Positions 45,778 to 55,406 are shown, numbered from the stretch's first letter. The stretch: DNA of 64,000 nucleotides from Streptomyces atriruber (GCF_001418325.1 NZ_LIPN01000052.1:1-64000), one strand, 5' to 3'. Notes: generated by a model from the sequence alone, not told the origin. Made by a program: numbers and translations.

Positions 45778-46743
45778 ATGGCCGAAACCGGAGCATCCCC
45801 CGAGGCTGTGCCCTCCCCCGACGCGGCGCTCTCCCCGCTCGCCCGCGCCGAGCACTTCGTCTGGCTCACCGCGCGCGTCCTGGAACAGCGACGGTTCGCG
45901 TACCACTTCCTCGACGGGGCGGGCGGCGACCCCGCCGCGGACGCGGTGGAGACCGCCCTGACCTCGTACGCCACCGCGGACGGCGGGTACGGCTTCGCGC
46001 TCGAGCCCGATCTGCGCGGGCCCGTGAGCCAGCCGCTGCACACCGGGCACGCGCTGGGCGTGCTCGACTCGATCCGCCGCTGCGGCGGGCAGCGGGTGGA
46101 GCGCGTCTGCCGGTATCTGACCTCCGTGTCGACACCCGAGGGCGCCCTTCCCGCGATCCATCCCAGCCAGCGCGGCTACCCCTCGGCGCCGTTCGTGCCG
46201 ATCCTGGACGACCCGCCCAGCGAGTTGCTCGCCACCGGCCCCGTGGTGGGCCTCCTGCACCGCAACGAGGTGTGGCACGCCTGGCTCTTCCGGGCAACGG
46301 ACTTCTGCTGGGCGGCCGTCGAATCGCTCGAGAGGTCGCATCCGTACGAGATCCGGGCCGCCATCGCGTTCCTGGACGGCGTACCCGACCGCCCACGCGC
46401 GCGCGGCGCCGCCGACCGCCTGGGGCGTCTCGTGCGCGAGCAACGACTCGCCGCGCTGGACCCGGCGGACCTCGACGCCTATCCGGTGTCGCCCGGCTAT
46501 GCGCCGGCAGAACACCACTTCCCGCACGACTTCGCGAAGGTTCCCGAGTCGCTGGCGCGCTCGTGGTTCACCGACGCGGAGATGGAGCGCTCGCTCGACT
46601 TCCTGGCCCGGGACCAGGAGGCGGACGGCGGCTGGCCGGTGCGCTGGCGGCAGTGGGCGCCGGGCACGGCCCTGGAGTCGCGGCCGATCGTCACCATCGA
46701 GGCGCTGCGCACGCTCCGGGCGTACGGGCGGCACATCGACTGA
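45778..46743 (+). CDS. alpha/alpha-toroid (prenyltransferase/squalene-cyclase-like) hypothetical protein
   Basis: 321 aa from the ATG at 45778. Helical repeats with Gly/Trp-rich turns (ATADGGYGFALEPDL; RDQEADGGWPVRWRQW) resemble the barrel of terpenoid cyclases and protein prenyltransferases. There is no DxDD or other cyclase acid motif and no signal peptide, so catalysis is unproven. A TACGGT hexamer 9 bp before the ATG suggests a leaderless message. It precedes lhr by about 90 bp on the same strand and may be co-transcribed. Confidence 0.72.
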   Translation: MAETGASPEAVPSPDAALSPLARAEHFVWLTARVLEQRRFAYHFLDGAGGDPAADAVETALTSYATADGGYGFALEPDLRGPVSQPLHTGHALGVLDSIRRCGGQRVERVCRYLTSVSTPEGALPAIHPSQRGYPSAPFVPILDDPPSELLATGPVVGLLHRNEVWHAWLFRATDFCWAAVESLERSHPYEIRAAIAFLDGVPDRPRARGAADRLGRLVREQRLAALDPADLDAYPVSPGYAPAEHHFPHDFAKVPESLARSWFTDAEMERSLDFLARDQEADGGWPVRWRQWAPGTALESRPIVTIEALRTLRAYGRHID

Positions 46744-46832
46744 GGGAGCCCCTCAGGGGCACGGGGGGGGGACGCGCAGCCTCTTTTCCGCAGGTCGGCG
46801 CCGATGTCAGTGGCGGGGTGCACGATGGGGTC

Positions 46833-49800
46833 ATGGTCAGCTCCGCGTCCAGTGCCCCCGGCGCCCCCAGCGCTCTCGACGGATTTTCCGCCGCGACCCG
46901 CGGCTGGTTCACGGGTGCCTTCTCGGCGCCCACCTCCGCCCAGGCCGGGGCGTGGCAGGCCATTTCCGAGGGTTCGGACGTGCTGGTCGTCGCGCCCACG
47001 GGCTCCGGAAAGACCCTGGCCGCGTTCCTCGCCGCCCTCGACCAGCTGGCATCGACGCCACCGCCCGCGGACGCGAAGAAGCGCTGCCGGGTGCTGTACA
47101 TCTCGCCGCTGAAGGCGCTCGCGGTCGACGTGGAGCGCAATCTGCGCAGCCCGCTGACCGGCATCCGGCAGGAGGCGGTGCGCCTCGGCATGCCCGAGCC
47201 TGAGGTGCGGGTCGGCATCCGTTCGGGTGACACCCCGCCCGCCGAGCGCCGAGCGCTGTCGACGCGCCCGCCGGACATCCTGATCACCACGCCCGAGTCG
47301 CTCTTCCTGATGCTCACGTCAGCCGCGCGGGACGCGCTGACCGGCATCGAGACAGTGATCCTCGACGAGGTGCACGCCGTCGCGGGCACCAAGCGCGGCG
47401 CCCATCTCGCCCTGTCCCTGGAGCGGCTCGACGAACTGCTGCCGAAGCCCGCGCGCCGCATCGGGCTTTCGGCGACAGTGCGTCCGGTGGACGAGGTGGC
47501 GCGCTATCTGTCCCCGAAGCGCAAGGTGGAGATCGTCCAACCGACGTCCGGCAAGGAGTTCGACCTGTCGGTGGTCGTTCCGGTCGAGGACCTCGCGGAG
47601 CTCGGCGGGTCCCCGGTCAGCGACTCCGGAGAAGGCCCCGGGGCGGAGGCGGAGCGCCCGTCGATCTGGCCGCACGTCGAGGAGCGCATCACGGACCTCG
47701 TGCAGGCCCATCGCTCGACGATCGTGTTCGCCAACTCCCGCCGCCTTGCCGAGCGCCTGTGCAACCGCCTCAACGAGATCGCGTACGAGAGAGCGACCGG
47801 CGAGGCGCTCCCCGAGGACCACTCCCCAGCGGAGCTGATGGCGGAGTCGGGCGCCGCCAAGGGCGCCCCGCCGGTCCTGGCCCGCGCCCACCACGGCTCG
47901 GTCTCCAAGGAGCAGCGCGCGCAGGTCGAGGAGGACCTGAAGGCGGGCAGGCTGCCGGCCGTCGTCGCCACGTCCAGTCTGGAGCTGGGCATCGACATGG
48001 GCGCGGTCGACCTGGTCGTGCAGGTCGAGTCGCCGCCGTCGGTGGCCTCCGGGCTCCAGCGCGTGGGCCGGGCGGGCCACCAGGTGGGCGCGGTCTCGAC
48101 GGGCGTCGTCTTCCCGAAGTACCGGGGGGACCTCGTCCAGGCCGCGGTCGTGACGGAGCGGATGCGGACCGGCTCCATCGAGTCCCTGCGCGTCCCGGCC
48201 AATCCGCTGGACGTGCTGGCCCAGCAGCTGGTCGCGATGGTCGCGCTCGACACCTGGCAGGTGGACGACCTGCTGGCGGTGGTCCGCCGCGCGGCCTCCT
48301 TCGCCTCCCTCCCGGAATCCGCGTTCACGGCCGTCCTGGACATGCTCGCGGGGCGCTATCCCTCCGACGCCTTCGCCGAGCTGCGGCCGCGCGTGGTCTG
48401 GGACCGTGTCGCGGGAACGGTCACCGGGCGGCCGGGTGCGCAGCGCCTCGCGGTCACCTCCGGGGGCACGATTCCCGACCGGGGTCTCTTCGGGGTCTTC
48501 CTTGCGGGCGCCGACCCGAAGAAGGGCGGCGGCCGCGTCGGAGAGCTCGACGAGGAGATGGTCTACGAGTCCCGGGTCGGTGACGTCTTCACCCTCGGCA
48601 CGAGCTCGTGGCGCATCGAGGACATCACACGCGACCGGGTTCTCGTCTCCCCCGCTCCCGGCGTCCCGGGCCGGCTCCCCTTCTGGAAGGGCGACCAGCT
48701 GGGCCGCCCGCTCGAACTGGGCCGCGCCCTCGGCGCGTTCCTCCGCGAGGTCGGCGCGTTGTCGCAGGAGGACGCGCGCGGGCGCCTCCTCGCCACGGGG
48801 CTGGACGCGTGGGCCGCCGACAACGTCCTGGCGTACCTCGGCGAGCAGCGCGAGGCCTGCGGGCACATCCCCGACGACCGCACCATCGTGGTCGAGCGGT
48901 TCCGCGACGAACTGGGCGACTGGCGGGTCGTCGTGCACTCCCCCTTCGGAGCCCAGGTGCACGCTCCGTGGGCCCTCGCCCTCGGTGCCCGCCTCACCGA
49001 GCGGTACGGCATGGACGCGCAGGTCATGCACGCCGACGACGGCATCGTGCTCCGGCTCCCGGACGCCGACCTGATGGGTCTCGACCTGCTCGACCAGGAG
49101 CCCAGCGCACCCCCTGTGGAGTACGACGCCGACAAGCCCCCGGTGGGCGCCGGTGACGTCACTTTCGACAAGGGCGAGGTCAATCAGATCGTCACGGACC
49201 AGGTCGGCGGCTCGGCGCTGTTCGCCTCGCGCTTCCGTGAGTGTGCCGCCCGCGCGCTGCTGCTGCCGCGCCGCAGCCCCGGCAAGCGCACCCCGCTGTG
49301 GCAGCAGCGCCAGCGCGCCGCCCAGCTCCTGGAGGTGGCCAGCGAGTTCGGCTCCTTCCCCATCGTCCTGGAGGCGGTCAGGGAGTGCCTCCAGGACGTC
49401 TTCGACGTACCGGGCCTCACCGAGCTGATGGGCGACATCGAGTCCCGCCGCGTCCGCCTCGTCGAGATCACCACGCCCGAGCCCTCCCCCTTCGCCCGCT
49501 CCCTCCTGTTCGGGTACGTGGCGCAGTTCTTGTACGAGGGCGACTCCCCCCTGGCCGAGCGGCGCGCGGCAGCCCTCTCCCTCGACTCCAGGTTGCTCGC
49601 GGAGCTCCTCGGCCAGGCGGAACTGCGCGAGCTGCTCGACGCTGACGTCCTGGCGGAGCTGGAGCAGGAGCTCCAGTGGCGCACCGAGGACCGTCGCGTC
49701 AAGGACGCCGAAGGCGTCGCCGACCTGCTGCGGCTCCTCGGCCCGCTCACCGGGGCCGAGTTGACCGAGCGGGGAGCCGAACCGGACTGGGCGGAGGAGC

Positions 49801-51518
49801 TCGCGGCCGCCCGCCGTGTGATCCGGGTCCGCATCGCCGGAACGGACCACTGGGCGGCGATCGAGGACGCGGGCCGCCTGCGCGACGCCCTGGGCACCGC
49901 CCTCCCCGTGGGCGTCCCCGAGGCCTTCACCGAGCCGGTCAAGGACCCCTTGGGCGACCTCCTCGCCCGCTTCGCCCGCACGCACGGCCCGTTCACGTCC
50001 GCCGCGGCCGCGGCCCGTTTCGGGCTCGGGGCGGCGGTCACCGAGGGCGCGCTGCAACGCCTCGCGGCGAACGGCCGCGTGGTGCAGGGCGAGTTCCACC
50101 CGGCAGGCATCGGCCAGGAGTGGTGCGACGCCGCGGTGCTGCGCCGCCTGCGCCGCCGTTCCCTCGCGGCTCTGCGGCACGAGCTGGAACCGGTGCCGCC
50201 CGCCGCCCTCGCCCAGTTCCTGCCCCAGTGGCAGCACCTGAGCGGGCACGGTCTGCGCGGCATCGACGGTCTGGTGCGCGCCATCGAGCAGTTGCAGGGC
50301 GCCACGGTGCCCGCCTCCGCCCTGGAGAAGCTCGTCCTGCCCTCGCGCGTGATGGGCTACAACCCGGCGATGCTCGACGAACTGACCGCGGCCGGTGAGG
50401 TCGTCTGGGCCGGCGCCGGGTCCCTGCCGGGCAAGGACGGCTGGGTCTCCCTCTACCTGGCCGACACCGCGCCGCTGCTCCTGCCGCCCCCGCACCCCCT
50501 GGAGCTCACCGCGCTGCACCAGTCGGTCCTGGACACCCTCTCCGGAGGGTACGGCCTCTTCTTCCGCCAGATCGCCGACCAGGTCCGCGCCACCACGCAC
50601 CCGGACGCCCTGGATCCGCAACTGGCCGACGCCATCTGGGAACTGGCCTGGTCCGGCATGCTCACGAACGACACCCTCGGCCCGATGCGCTCGCTCCTGG
50701 GCTCCGGCCGCACCGCAGGATCCACGGCCCACCGTGCCAAGCGCGGCGTCCCGCGCGGGCGCTACGGCAGCCTCACCGCGGCCGCCCGCACCGCCTCCCG
50801 CACCGGCCCTCCCACCGTCGCGGGCCGCTGGTCGCTGCTGCCTCCCCGCGAGCCCGACCCGACCCTGCGCGCCCACGCCCTGGCCCGCGCCCTCCTGGAC
50901 CGGCACGGCGTCGTCACGCGCGGCGCGGTCGCCGCCGAAGGGGTCGAGGGCGGCTTCTCGGCGACGTACCGCGTTCTGTCCGCCTTCGAAGACAGCGGTC
51001 AGGCGCGTCGCGGCTATGTCGTCGAAGGGCTGGGCGCCGCGCAGTTCGCGATGGACGGCGCGGTGGACCGCCTGCGCGCCACCGCGAACTCCCGCGACCG
51101 CGCGGACGGTGCGCGCCCCTCGGACGCCCAGGCCGCGGTGGTCCTGGCCGCCGCCGACCCCGCCAATGCGTACGGGGCCGCGTTGTCCTGGCCCGAGCCG
51201 CCGAACGGCGCGAGCCACAAGCCGGGCCGCAAGGCGGGCTCCCTGGTCGTCCTGGTCGACGGCGAGCTGACGCTCTACATGGAGCGCGGCGGCAAGACGC
51301 TCCTGGCCTGGCCCGCCGCCCCGGACGAGCCGATCGCCGACGACCCCCGGCTGCACGCCGCCGCCGAAGCGCTGGCCTCGGCCGCCCGAGCGGGCTCGCT
51401 CGGCACGGTCACGGTGGAGCGCGTCAACGGCTCCGCCGCCCTGACGTCCCCCTTCGCCCCACTCCTGGAAGGAGCCGGTTTCCACGCCACCCCGCGCGGG
51501 CTGCGGCTGCGCGCGTGA
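46833..51518 (+). CDS. lhr: Lhr, large ATP-dependent DNA helicase
   Basis: 1561 aa from the ATG at 46833 (MVSSASSAPGAPSA); the longer frame from 45774 overlaps the upstream gene and is an artefact. Superfamily-2 helicase core: Walker A VAPTGSGKTLAAFL, DEVH box (ILDEVHAVAGTKRGAH), ISPLKALAVDVERNL, motif III LSATVRPVDEVARYL, and in the second RecA-like domain ATSSLELGIDMGAVDLV and QRVGRAGHQVG. The Lhr-specific winged-helix and beta-barrel modules follow, with a long C-terminal extension (residues about 900-1561). Bacterial Lhr is a 3'-5' ATPase induced by DNA damage. One of the largest genes in the window. Confidence 0.96.
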   Translation: MVSSASSAPGAPSALDGFSAATRGWFTGAFSAPTSAQAGAWQAISEGSDVLVVAPTGSGKTLAAFLAALDQLASTPPPADAKKRCRVLYISPLKALAVDVERNLRSPLTGIRQEAVRLGMPEPEVRVGIRSGDTPPAERRALSTRPPDILITTPESLFLMLTSAARDALTGIETVILDEVHAVAGTKRGAHLALSLERLDELLPKPARRIGLSATVRPVDEVARYLSPKRKVEIVQPTSGKEFDLSVVVPVEDLAELGGSPVSDSGEGPGAEAERPSIWPHVEERITDLVQAHRSTIVFANSRRLAERLCNRLNEIAYERATGEALPEDHSPAELMAESGAAKGAPPVLARAHHGSVSKEQRAQVEEDLKAGRLPAVVATSSLELGIDMGAVDLVVQVESPPSVASGLQRVGRAGHQVGAVSTGVVFPKYRGDLVQAAVVTERMRTGSIESLRVPANPLDVLAQQLVAMVALDTWQVDDLLAVVRRAASFASLPESAFTAVLDMLAGRYPSDAFAELRPRVVWDRVAGTVTGRPGAQRLAVTSGGTIPDRGLFGVFLAGADPKKGGGRVGELDEEMVYESRVGDVFTLGTSSWRIEDITRDRVLVSPAPGVPGRLPFWKGDQLGRPLELGRALGAFLREVGALSQEDARGRLLATGLDAWAADNVLAYLGEQREACGHIPDDRTIVVERFRDELGDWRVVVHSPFGAQVHAPWALALGARLTERYGMDAQVMHADDGIVLRLPDADLMGLDLLDQEPSAPPVEYDADKPPVGAGDVTFDKGEVNQIVTDQVGGSALFASRFRECAARALLLPRRSPGKRTPLWQQRQRAAQLLEVASEFGSFPIVLEAVRECLQDVFDVPGLTELMGDIESRRVRLVEITTPEPSPFARSLLFGYVAQFLYEGDSPLAERRAAALSLDSRLLAELLGQAELRELLDADVLAELEQELQWRTEDRRVKDAEGVADLLRLLGPLTGAELTERGAEPDWAEELAAARRVIRVRIAGTDHWAAIEDAGRLRDALGTALPVGVPEAFTEPVKDPLGDLLARFARTHGPFTSAAAAARFGLGAAVTEGALQRLAANGRVVQGEFHPAGIGQEWCDAAVLRRLRRRSLAALRHELEPVPPAALAQFLPQWQHLSGHGLRGIDGLVRAIEQLQGATVPASALEKLVLPSRVMGYNPAMLDELTAAGEVVWAGAGSLPGKDGWVSLYLADTAPLLLPPPHPLELTALHQSVLDTLSGGYGLFFRQIADQVRATTHPDALDPQLADAIWELAWSGMLTNDTLGPMRSLLGSGRTAGSTAHRAKRGVPRGRYGSLTAAARTASRTGPPTVAGRWSLLPPREPDPTLRAHALARALLDRHGVVTRGAVAAEGVEGGFSATYRVLSAFEDSGQARRGYVVEGLGAAQFAMDGAVDRLRATANSRDRADGARPSDAQAAVVLAAADPANAYGAALSWPEPPNGASHKPGRKAGSLVVLVDGELTLYMERGGKTLLAWPAAPDEPIADDPRLHAAAEALASAARAGSLGTVTVERVNGSAALTSPFAPLLEGAGFHATPRGLRLRA

Positions 51519-51617
51519 GGGACCACGCGCCGACAGCCGACCGGTCACCCAGCCCCCGAGCCCCGGGCGCGGGCCCAGGCACCAGGCCCAGGCACCGGGT
51601 GACCGGTCGGCGTCATC

Positions 51618-51824
51618 TCAGCTTCCGTGGTTCTCCAGTGGCGCGACGTCTTGGTTGCGGTCCAGCGGCACGACAGTCTGATGACGCTCGGGCGGGACTA
51701 CGGTCTGATGGTTGTCCAGCGGCGCGACGGACGAATGGTTCTCTGCCATGGCAGGCGTCACCACAGCACCGAGTACGCCCACGGTCAGCGCGCAGGCGGC
51801 GAGTGTCTTCCTCAAGCGGGTCAC
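51618..51824 (-). CDS. small secreted nonapeptide-repeat protein
   Basis: 68 aa from the GTG at 51824; GAGGAG lies five bases upstream, an excellent ribosome site that decides the start. Residues 1-27 form a Sec signal peptide ending TPAMA. The mature 41 residues consist of four near-tandem 9-residue units, NHSSVAPLD, NHQTVVPPE, RHQTVVPLD and RNQDVAPLE, followed by NHGS. I know no family with this repeat. No neighbour suggests a function; it lies convergent with lhr and divergent from nei. Secretion is strongly supported, function unknown. Confidence 0.8.
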   Translation of the reverse strand: MTRLRKTLAACALTVGVLGAVVTPAMAENHSSVAPLDNHQTVVPPERHQTVVPLDRNQDVAPLENHGS

Positions 51825-52049
51825 TGCAACTCCTCTGTCCAGAAGGGGATGTCCGTATGAAGCCCGGCGACGGCGCCCTGCCGTGACATCCGGCAGCATC
51901 GGGCACCGGCCGTGCTCCAGCAGTCTCAGCGCCCCTCTGGTTGTCCCGCAGCCCCCGACCGCGCTGGTAGACAAACCAACCGTGTCCTTCCGGACCCGCC
52001 CCGGTAACCACCGAAGGCCTCCCCGCCCCCGCCATGCCACCCTGGACCC

Positions 52050-52850
52050 ATGCCCGAAGGTGACACCATCCACCAGGCGGCCCGGCGCCTGCACGTCGCC
52101 CTCGCCGGGCACACCCTCACGCGCTCCGACCTCCGCGTGCCCAAGCTCGCGACGGTCGACCTCACGGGACGCACCGTCCTGGACGTCACCCCGCGCGGAA
52201 AGCACCTCCTCACCCGCGTCGAGGGCGGGCTCACGCTCCACTCCCACCTACGGATGGACGGCTCCTGGCGGGTGTACGCCCCAGGCGAGCGCTGGCGCGG
52301 CGGCCCCGGACACCAGATCCGGGCGATCCTCGGCACCGCCGAGCGCACCGCCGTCGGTTACCGCCTGCCCGTCCTGGAACTGCTCCGCACGACCGACGAG
52401 GACAAGGCCGTGGGCCACCTGGGCCCCGACCTGCTGGGCCCCGACTGGGACCCGGAGCGCGCGCTGGGCAACCTCCTGTCCGCGCCCGACCGCGCCCTCG
52501 GCGAAGCCCTCCTGGACCAGCGCAACCTCGCGGGCATCGGCAACATCTTCAAGAGCGAGCTCTGCTTCGCCCTGGGCGTCACGCCCTGGCTGCCCGTCGG
52601 CGAGCTCACCGAGGAGACCGCCGCCCGCGTCCCCGTCCTCGCCAAGAAGTTCCTGGAAGCCAACCGGAACCGGCCCAACCGCACCACCACAGGCCTCGAC
52701 CGCCCAGGACAGCGCCTCTACGTCTACGGCCGGGCACCCCGCCCCTGCCTGCGCTGCGGCACCTCGATCCGCGCGGCCGAGCAGGGCGACGGCTCCCGCA
52801 GCCGCCCCACGTACTGGTGCCCCACCTGCCAACAGGGCCCGACCCCCTGA
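52050..52850 (+). CDS. nei: Nei/Fpg-family DNA glycosylase/AP lyase
   Basis: 266 aa. The mature N-terminus PEGDTIHQAARRL places the catalytic Pro2/Glu3 as in endonuclease VIII; RGKHLL carries the conserved lysine. The helix-two-turn-helix region LLDQRNLAGIGNIFKSE and the C-terminal zinc finger (CLRCGTSI and CPTC) bind damaged DNA. It removes oxidised pyrimidines and nicks the strand. Which Nei subtype (Nei1/Nei2) cannot be decided without alignment. It extends the DNA-repair concentration of the window. Confidence 0.9.
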   Translation: MPEGDTIHQAARRLHVALAGHTLTRSDLRVPKLATVDLTGRTVLDVTPRGKHLLTRVEGGLTLHSHLRMDGSWRVYAPGERWRGGPGHQIRAILGTAERTAVGYRLPVLELLRTTDEDKAVGHLGPDLLGPDWDPERALGNLLSAPDRALGEALLDQRNLAGIGNIFKSELCFALGVTPWLPVGELTEETAARVPVLAKKFLEANRNRPNRTTTGLDRPGQRLYVYGRAPRPCLRCGTSIRAAEQGDGSRSRPTYWCPTCQQGPTP

Positions 52851-52953
52851 ACCTCAAGACCGCCCCCCCACACGCACTAGCAACAGCACCTAGCAACAGC
52901 ACACAACGCCAGACCAGTTGACGCCCCGTCAGAGCTCGCCGTACCGTCCCGTC

Positions 52954-53757
52954 ATGCCCGTCAAGGCGTACGACCTCACCGGACGCACCGCATTCATCAC
53001 CGGCGCCGCCAGCGGCATCGGCCGCGCAACGGCCCTGCTCCTCTCGGAGGCGGGCGCCACCGTGCACTGCGCCGACCGCGACGAGCAGGGGCTCCAGGAG
53101 ACCGCCGCCCTCATCGCCAAGGCAGGCGGCACCGCCCACACGTACCTCTTGGACGTGACCGACCGCGCGCAGGTCGACCGGGCAATAGCCACGGCGGCAG
53201 CAACACCCACCGGCCCGGACGGCACCCCGACCGCCCCCCGCCTCGACATCACGGCCGCCATAGCAGGCGTGATGCACAGCAGCCCGGTCCTGGAGACGCG
53301 CGACGAGGACCTCGACCGGGTCCTGAACATCAACTTCAAGGGCGTCCTGTACGTCTGCCAGGCCGCGGCACGCACCATGATCGACGCGGGCTCGGGCGGC
53401 AGCATCATCACCATGGCATCGGGCGCCGTCGACACCGGTGCCCCCGGACTCCTCTGCTACGGCGCGGCGAAAGCGGCCGTGGTCCAGCTCTCCAAGACCC
53501 TGGCCACGGAGCTCGGCCCGCACGGCATCCGCGTCAACGTCGTCGCACCCGGCTGGATCCGTACTCCCATGACGACCCGCTACGACACCGAGAAGCAGGC
53601 CCACACCGAACGCACCATGCTGCGCATGTCACCGCTCGGCCGCGTGGGCGAACCGGACGACATCGCACAGGCCGTCCTGCACCTCGCGTCGGACGCCGCG
53701 TCCTTCACGACGGGCCAGATCCTCCGCCCGAACGGCGGCGTCGCCATGCCCTGGTAG
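52954..53757 (+). CDS. short-chain dehydrogenase/reductase
   Basis: 267 aa from the ATG at 52954 (MPVKAYDLTGRTAFITG). Classical SDR: cofactor motif TGAASGIG, LDVTD, NINFKGVLY, the catalytic serine region ITMASGAV, YGAAKAAVV (YxxxK), and PGWIRTPM. An acidic residue (ADRDE) after the second strand favours NAD(H) over NADP(H). Substrate unknown. The 3' end overlaps a convergent small gene by 53 bp. Confidence 0.9.
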   Translation: MPVKAYDLTGRTAFITGAASGIGRATALLLSEAGATVHCADRDEQGLQETAALIAKAGGTAHTYLLDVTDRAQVDRAIATAAATPTGPDGTPTAPRLDITAAIAGVMHSSPVLETRDEDLDRVLNINFKGVLYVCQAAARTMIDAGSGGSIITMASGAVDTGAPGLLCYGAAKAAVVQLSKTLATELGPHGIRVNVVAPGWIRTPMTTRYDTEKQAHTERTMLRMSPLGRVGEPDDIAQAVLHLASDAASFTTGQILRPNGGVAMPW

Positions 53758-54109
53758 CCCGCACCCTGACGGCCCGCACCCGCCCCGCCGAAACGGCCGC
53801 CTTCCCCCACCACGCGAGGGCCGTGCGCTCCCCCGGCCACCGCAATTCCCCGTCGGGCCGCCGCGCGTGACGCTCGGGACCGGCCCCTCGTGCCGCCCTC
53901 GCCTCGCCCAGCGCGCGGGCCTTGGGCACACAGTGCACGGGCAGCACGCTCAGCCCCCACCCACCGGCCGCGACCGCCCCTTCCAGGACCCCCGCGTCGG
54001 GCGAGAAGGCGAGCCGCAGCACGCCCCACCACCAGAGGGCGCCGAGCGCCAGGAGGGGCACCCATCGCACGGCCCGCCATGTCACGGCCGCCCCGCTCAC
54101 GGTTGCCAC
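53705..54109 (-). CDS. small membrane-associated hypothetical protein
   Basis: 134 aa from the GTG at 54109, nine bases after GGGAGG; a GTG at 54118 is an alternative. One or two hydrophobic stretches (WVPLLALGALWWWGVLRLAF and GAVAAGGWGLSVLPVHCV), then a strongly basic C-terminus rich in Arg. No domain recognised. It overlaps the SDR gene tail-to-tail, so confidence in its reality is moderate. Confidence 0.55.
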   Translation of the reverse strand: MATVSGAAVTWRAVRWVPLLALGALWWWGVLRLAFSPDAGVLEGAVAAGGWGLSVLPVHCVPKARALGEARAARGAGPERHARRPDGELRWPGERTALAWWGKAAVSAGRVRAVRVRATRAWRRRRSGGGSGPS

Positions 54110-54278
54110 AGATGCCACCTCCCGCCCAACGCGAGATCGACGCTAAACGCCGGGGTTCACTCCCTGGGAGGGCGCACCGGCGGCGCTGGAAGCACCCGGC
54201 AGCGCCGAGAGCACCACGGCGCACGAACGGCGACGTCAACCCCTGCGCCGCCCCACGGGCAGCGGACACCCGGAGGGG

Positions 54279-54749
54279 TCAGCTGTTCTCCGCCTGGAAC
54301 ATCCAGTGGTGCTTCTCCAGGTCGGCCGTGATGCCGATGAAGATGTCCTGGCTGACCGGGTCCGCCTCACCGGTCGCCTCGACGCGCTCACGCATCCGCG
54401 TGATGACCGCCCCGAGCGCCTCCACGAGCGTCCCGACCGCGTCCACGTCCTTGACCCAGCCCTCGGGGACCTTCCCGATGCCGCTGCTCTGCGACACCGT
54501 GGCCGCGCGCCCGTCGGGCGAGACACCGAGCGTGGAGGCGCGCTCCGCAACGGTGTCCGAGTGCTGCCTGGCGGTGTCCACGACCTCGTCGAGCTGCAGG
54601 TGCACGGAGCGGAAGCGCGGGCCGACCACATTCCAGTGGATCTGCTTGGCCACCAGTGACAGGTCGACCAGGTCCACGAGCGCACCCTGCAGGGCCTCCG
54701 AGACCGTCTTCAGATCCGCATCGGACAGCGGGCTCTTCACGACGTACAT
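54279..54749 (-). CDS. dpsB: Dps-family ferritin-like DNA-protecting protein
   Basis: 156 aa from the ATG at 54749, with GGAGGAGAC right upstream. Dps dodecamer subunit: VAKQIHWNVVGPRFRSVHLQ and LDEVVDTARQHSDTVAER carry the inter-subunit ferroxidase His, Asp and Glu residues. The C-terminus ends EKHHWMFQAENS. It oxidises and stores iron, limiting Fenton damage, and may bind DNA. The A+T-rich upstream stretch 54780-54830 is its likely promoter. The symbol follows the streptomycete dpsB in this neighbourhood. Confidence 0.9.
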   Translation of the reverse strand: MYVVKSPLSDADLKTVSEALQGALVDLVDLSLVAKQIHWNVVGPRFRSVHLQLDEVVDTARQHSDTVAERASTLGVSPDGRAATVSQSSGIGKVPEGWVKDVDAVGTLVEALGAVITRMRERVEATGEADPVSQDIFIGITADLEKHHWMFQAENS

Positions 54750-54855
54750 CTGTCTCCTCCAACACACGAGCGAATGAGGTAAATCCCAACCAACCATGTC
54801 ATAAATTAACCAAATAGGTCGATTCGCGGATGGCCGGACAACCTCTGACAACACA

Positions 54856-54887
54856 GAAGCCCCGACCGGGTACCCGGTCGGGGCTTC
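54856..54887 (-). terminator. strong terminator after clgR
   Basis: Perfect 15-bp arms (54856-54870 and 54873-54887) directly downstream of the clgR stop, insulating dps from clgR. Confidence 0.92.
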
Positions 54888-54922
54888 CACACACTTCTCG
54901 GCTGCTCAGCAGCAGCTCGGCA

Positions 54923-55297
54923 TCACGCGGCGACGACGTCGACCGCCTCCGCGGGTGCCTTGATCGTGACCCGTTCCGGTGGCACGCCGGCCACGGACAC
55001 GGAATTGAGCATCGAACGAACCGGTGCGCGCACCGGCTCCGGGACTGCTGCAGACTCAGCCAGCTCGGCGAGCGACAGTTCATCGCTCACTTCACGCATG
55101 AGCTCGGACATCCGTACGTCAAGCGCGTCGCAGATCGCGGAAAGCAGCTCGGAGGAAGCCTCCTTCTGCCCCCGCTCCACCTCGGAGAGATAGCCGAGCG
55201 AGACTCGGGCGGACGAGGAGACTTCGCGCAGAGTACGGCCCTGGCGCTGGCGCTGCCGACGCAGCACGTCACCAAGCAGGCGACGGAGCAGAATCAT
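54923..55297 (-). CDS. clgR: ClgR, XRE-type activator of clp/lon protease genes
   Basis: 124 aa from the ATG at 55297 ([20 protein letters not shown]), with GAGGGAG upstream. [29 protein letters not shown]. The C-terminus ends DVVAA; a terminal Ala-Ala of this type serves as a ClpP degradation tag in ClgR, so the activator of clp genes is itself destroyed by Clp protease. ClgR switches on clpP1P2, clpC and lon under protein-folding stress. It follows cinA by 109 bp on the same strand. Confidence 0.93.
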   Translation of the reverse strand: MILLRRLLGDVLRRQRQRQGRTLREVSSSARVSLGYLSEVERGQKEASSELLSAICDALDVRMSELMREVSDELSLAELAESAAVPEPVRAPVRSMLNSVSVAGVPPERVTIKAPAEAVDVVAA

Positions 55298-55406
55298 CGG
55301 TGGCTCCCTCCTCGGACCGCGTAGCCGCATCCTTCACGCCCCACCGTACCGCCTCGCGCGGCGGCCGTGCGGGGAGCGATGTCGTGTTCACTCAGGGCTG
55401 CAAACA

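Noticed and set aside
45774-46832. N-terminal extension of Lhr
   Set aside because: It overlaps the complete toroid-fold gene in another frame; the Lhr domain begins after 46833.
47319-51548. 1409-codon minus-strand frame opposite lhr
   Set aside because: Antisense shadow with Gly/Arg/Asp-rich nonsense composition.
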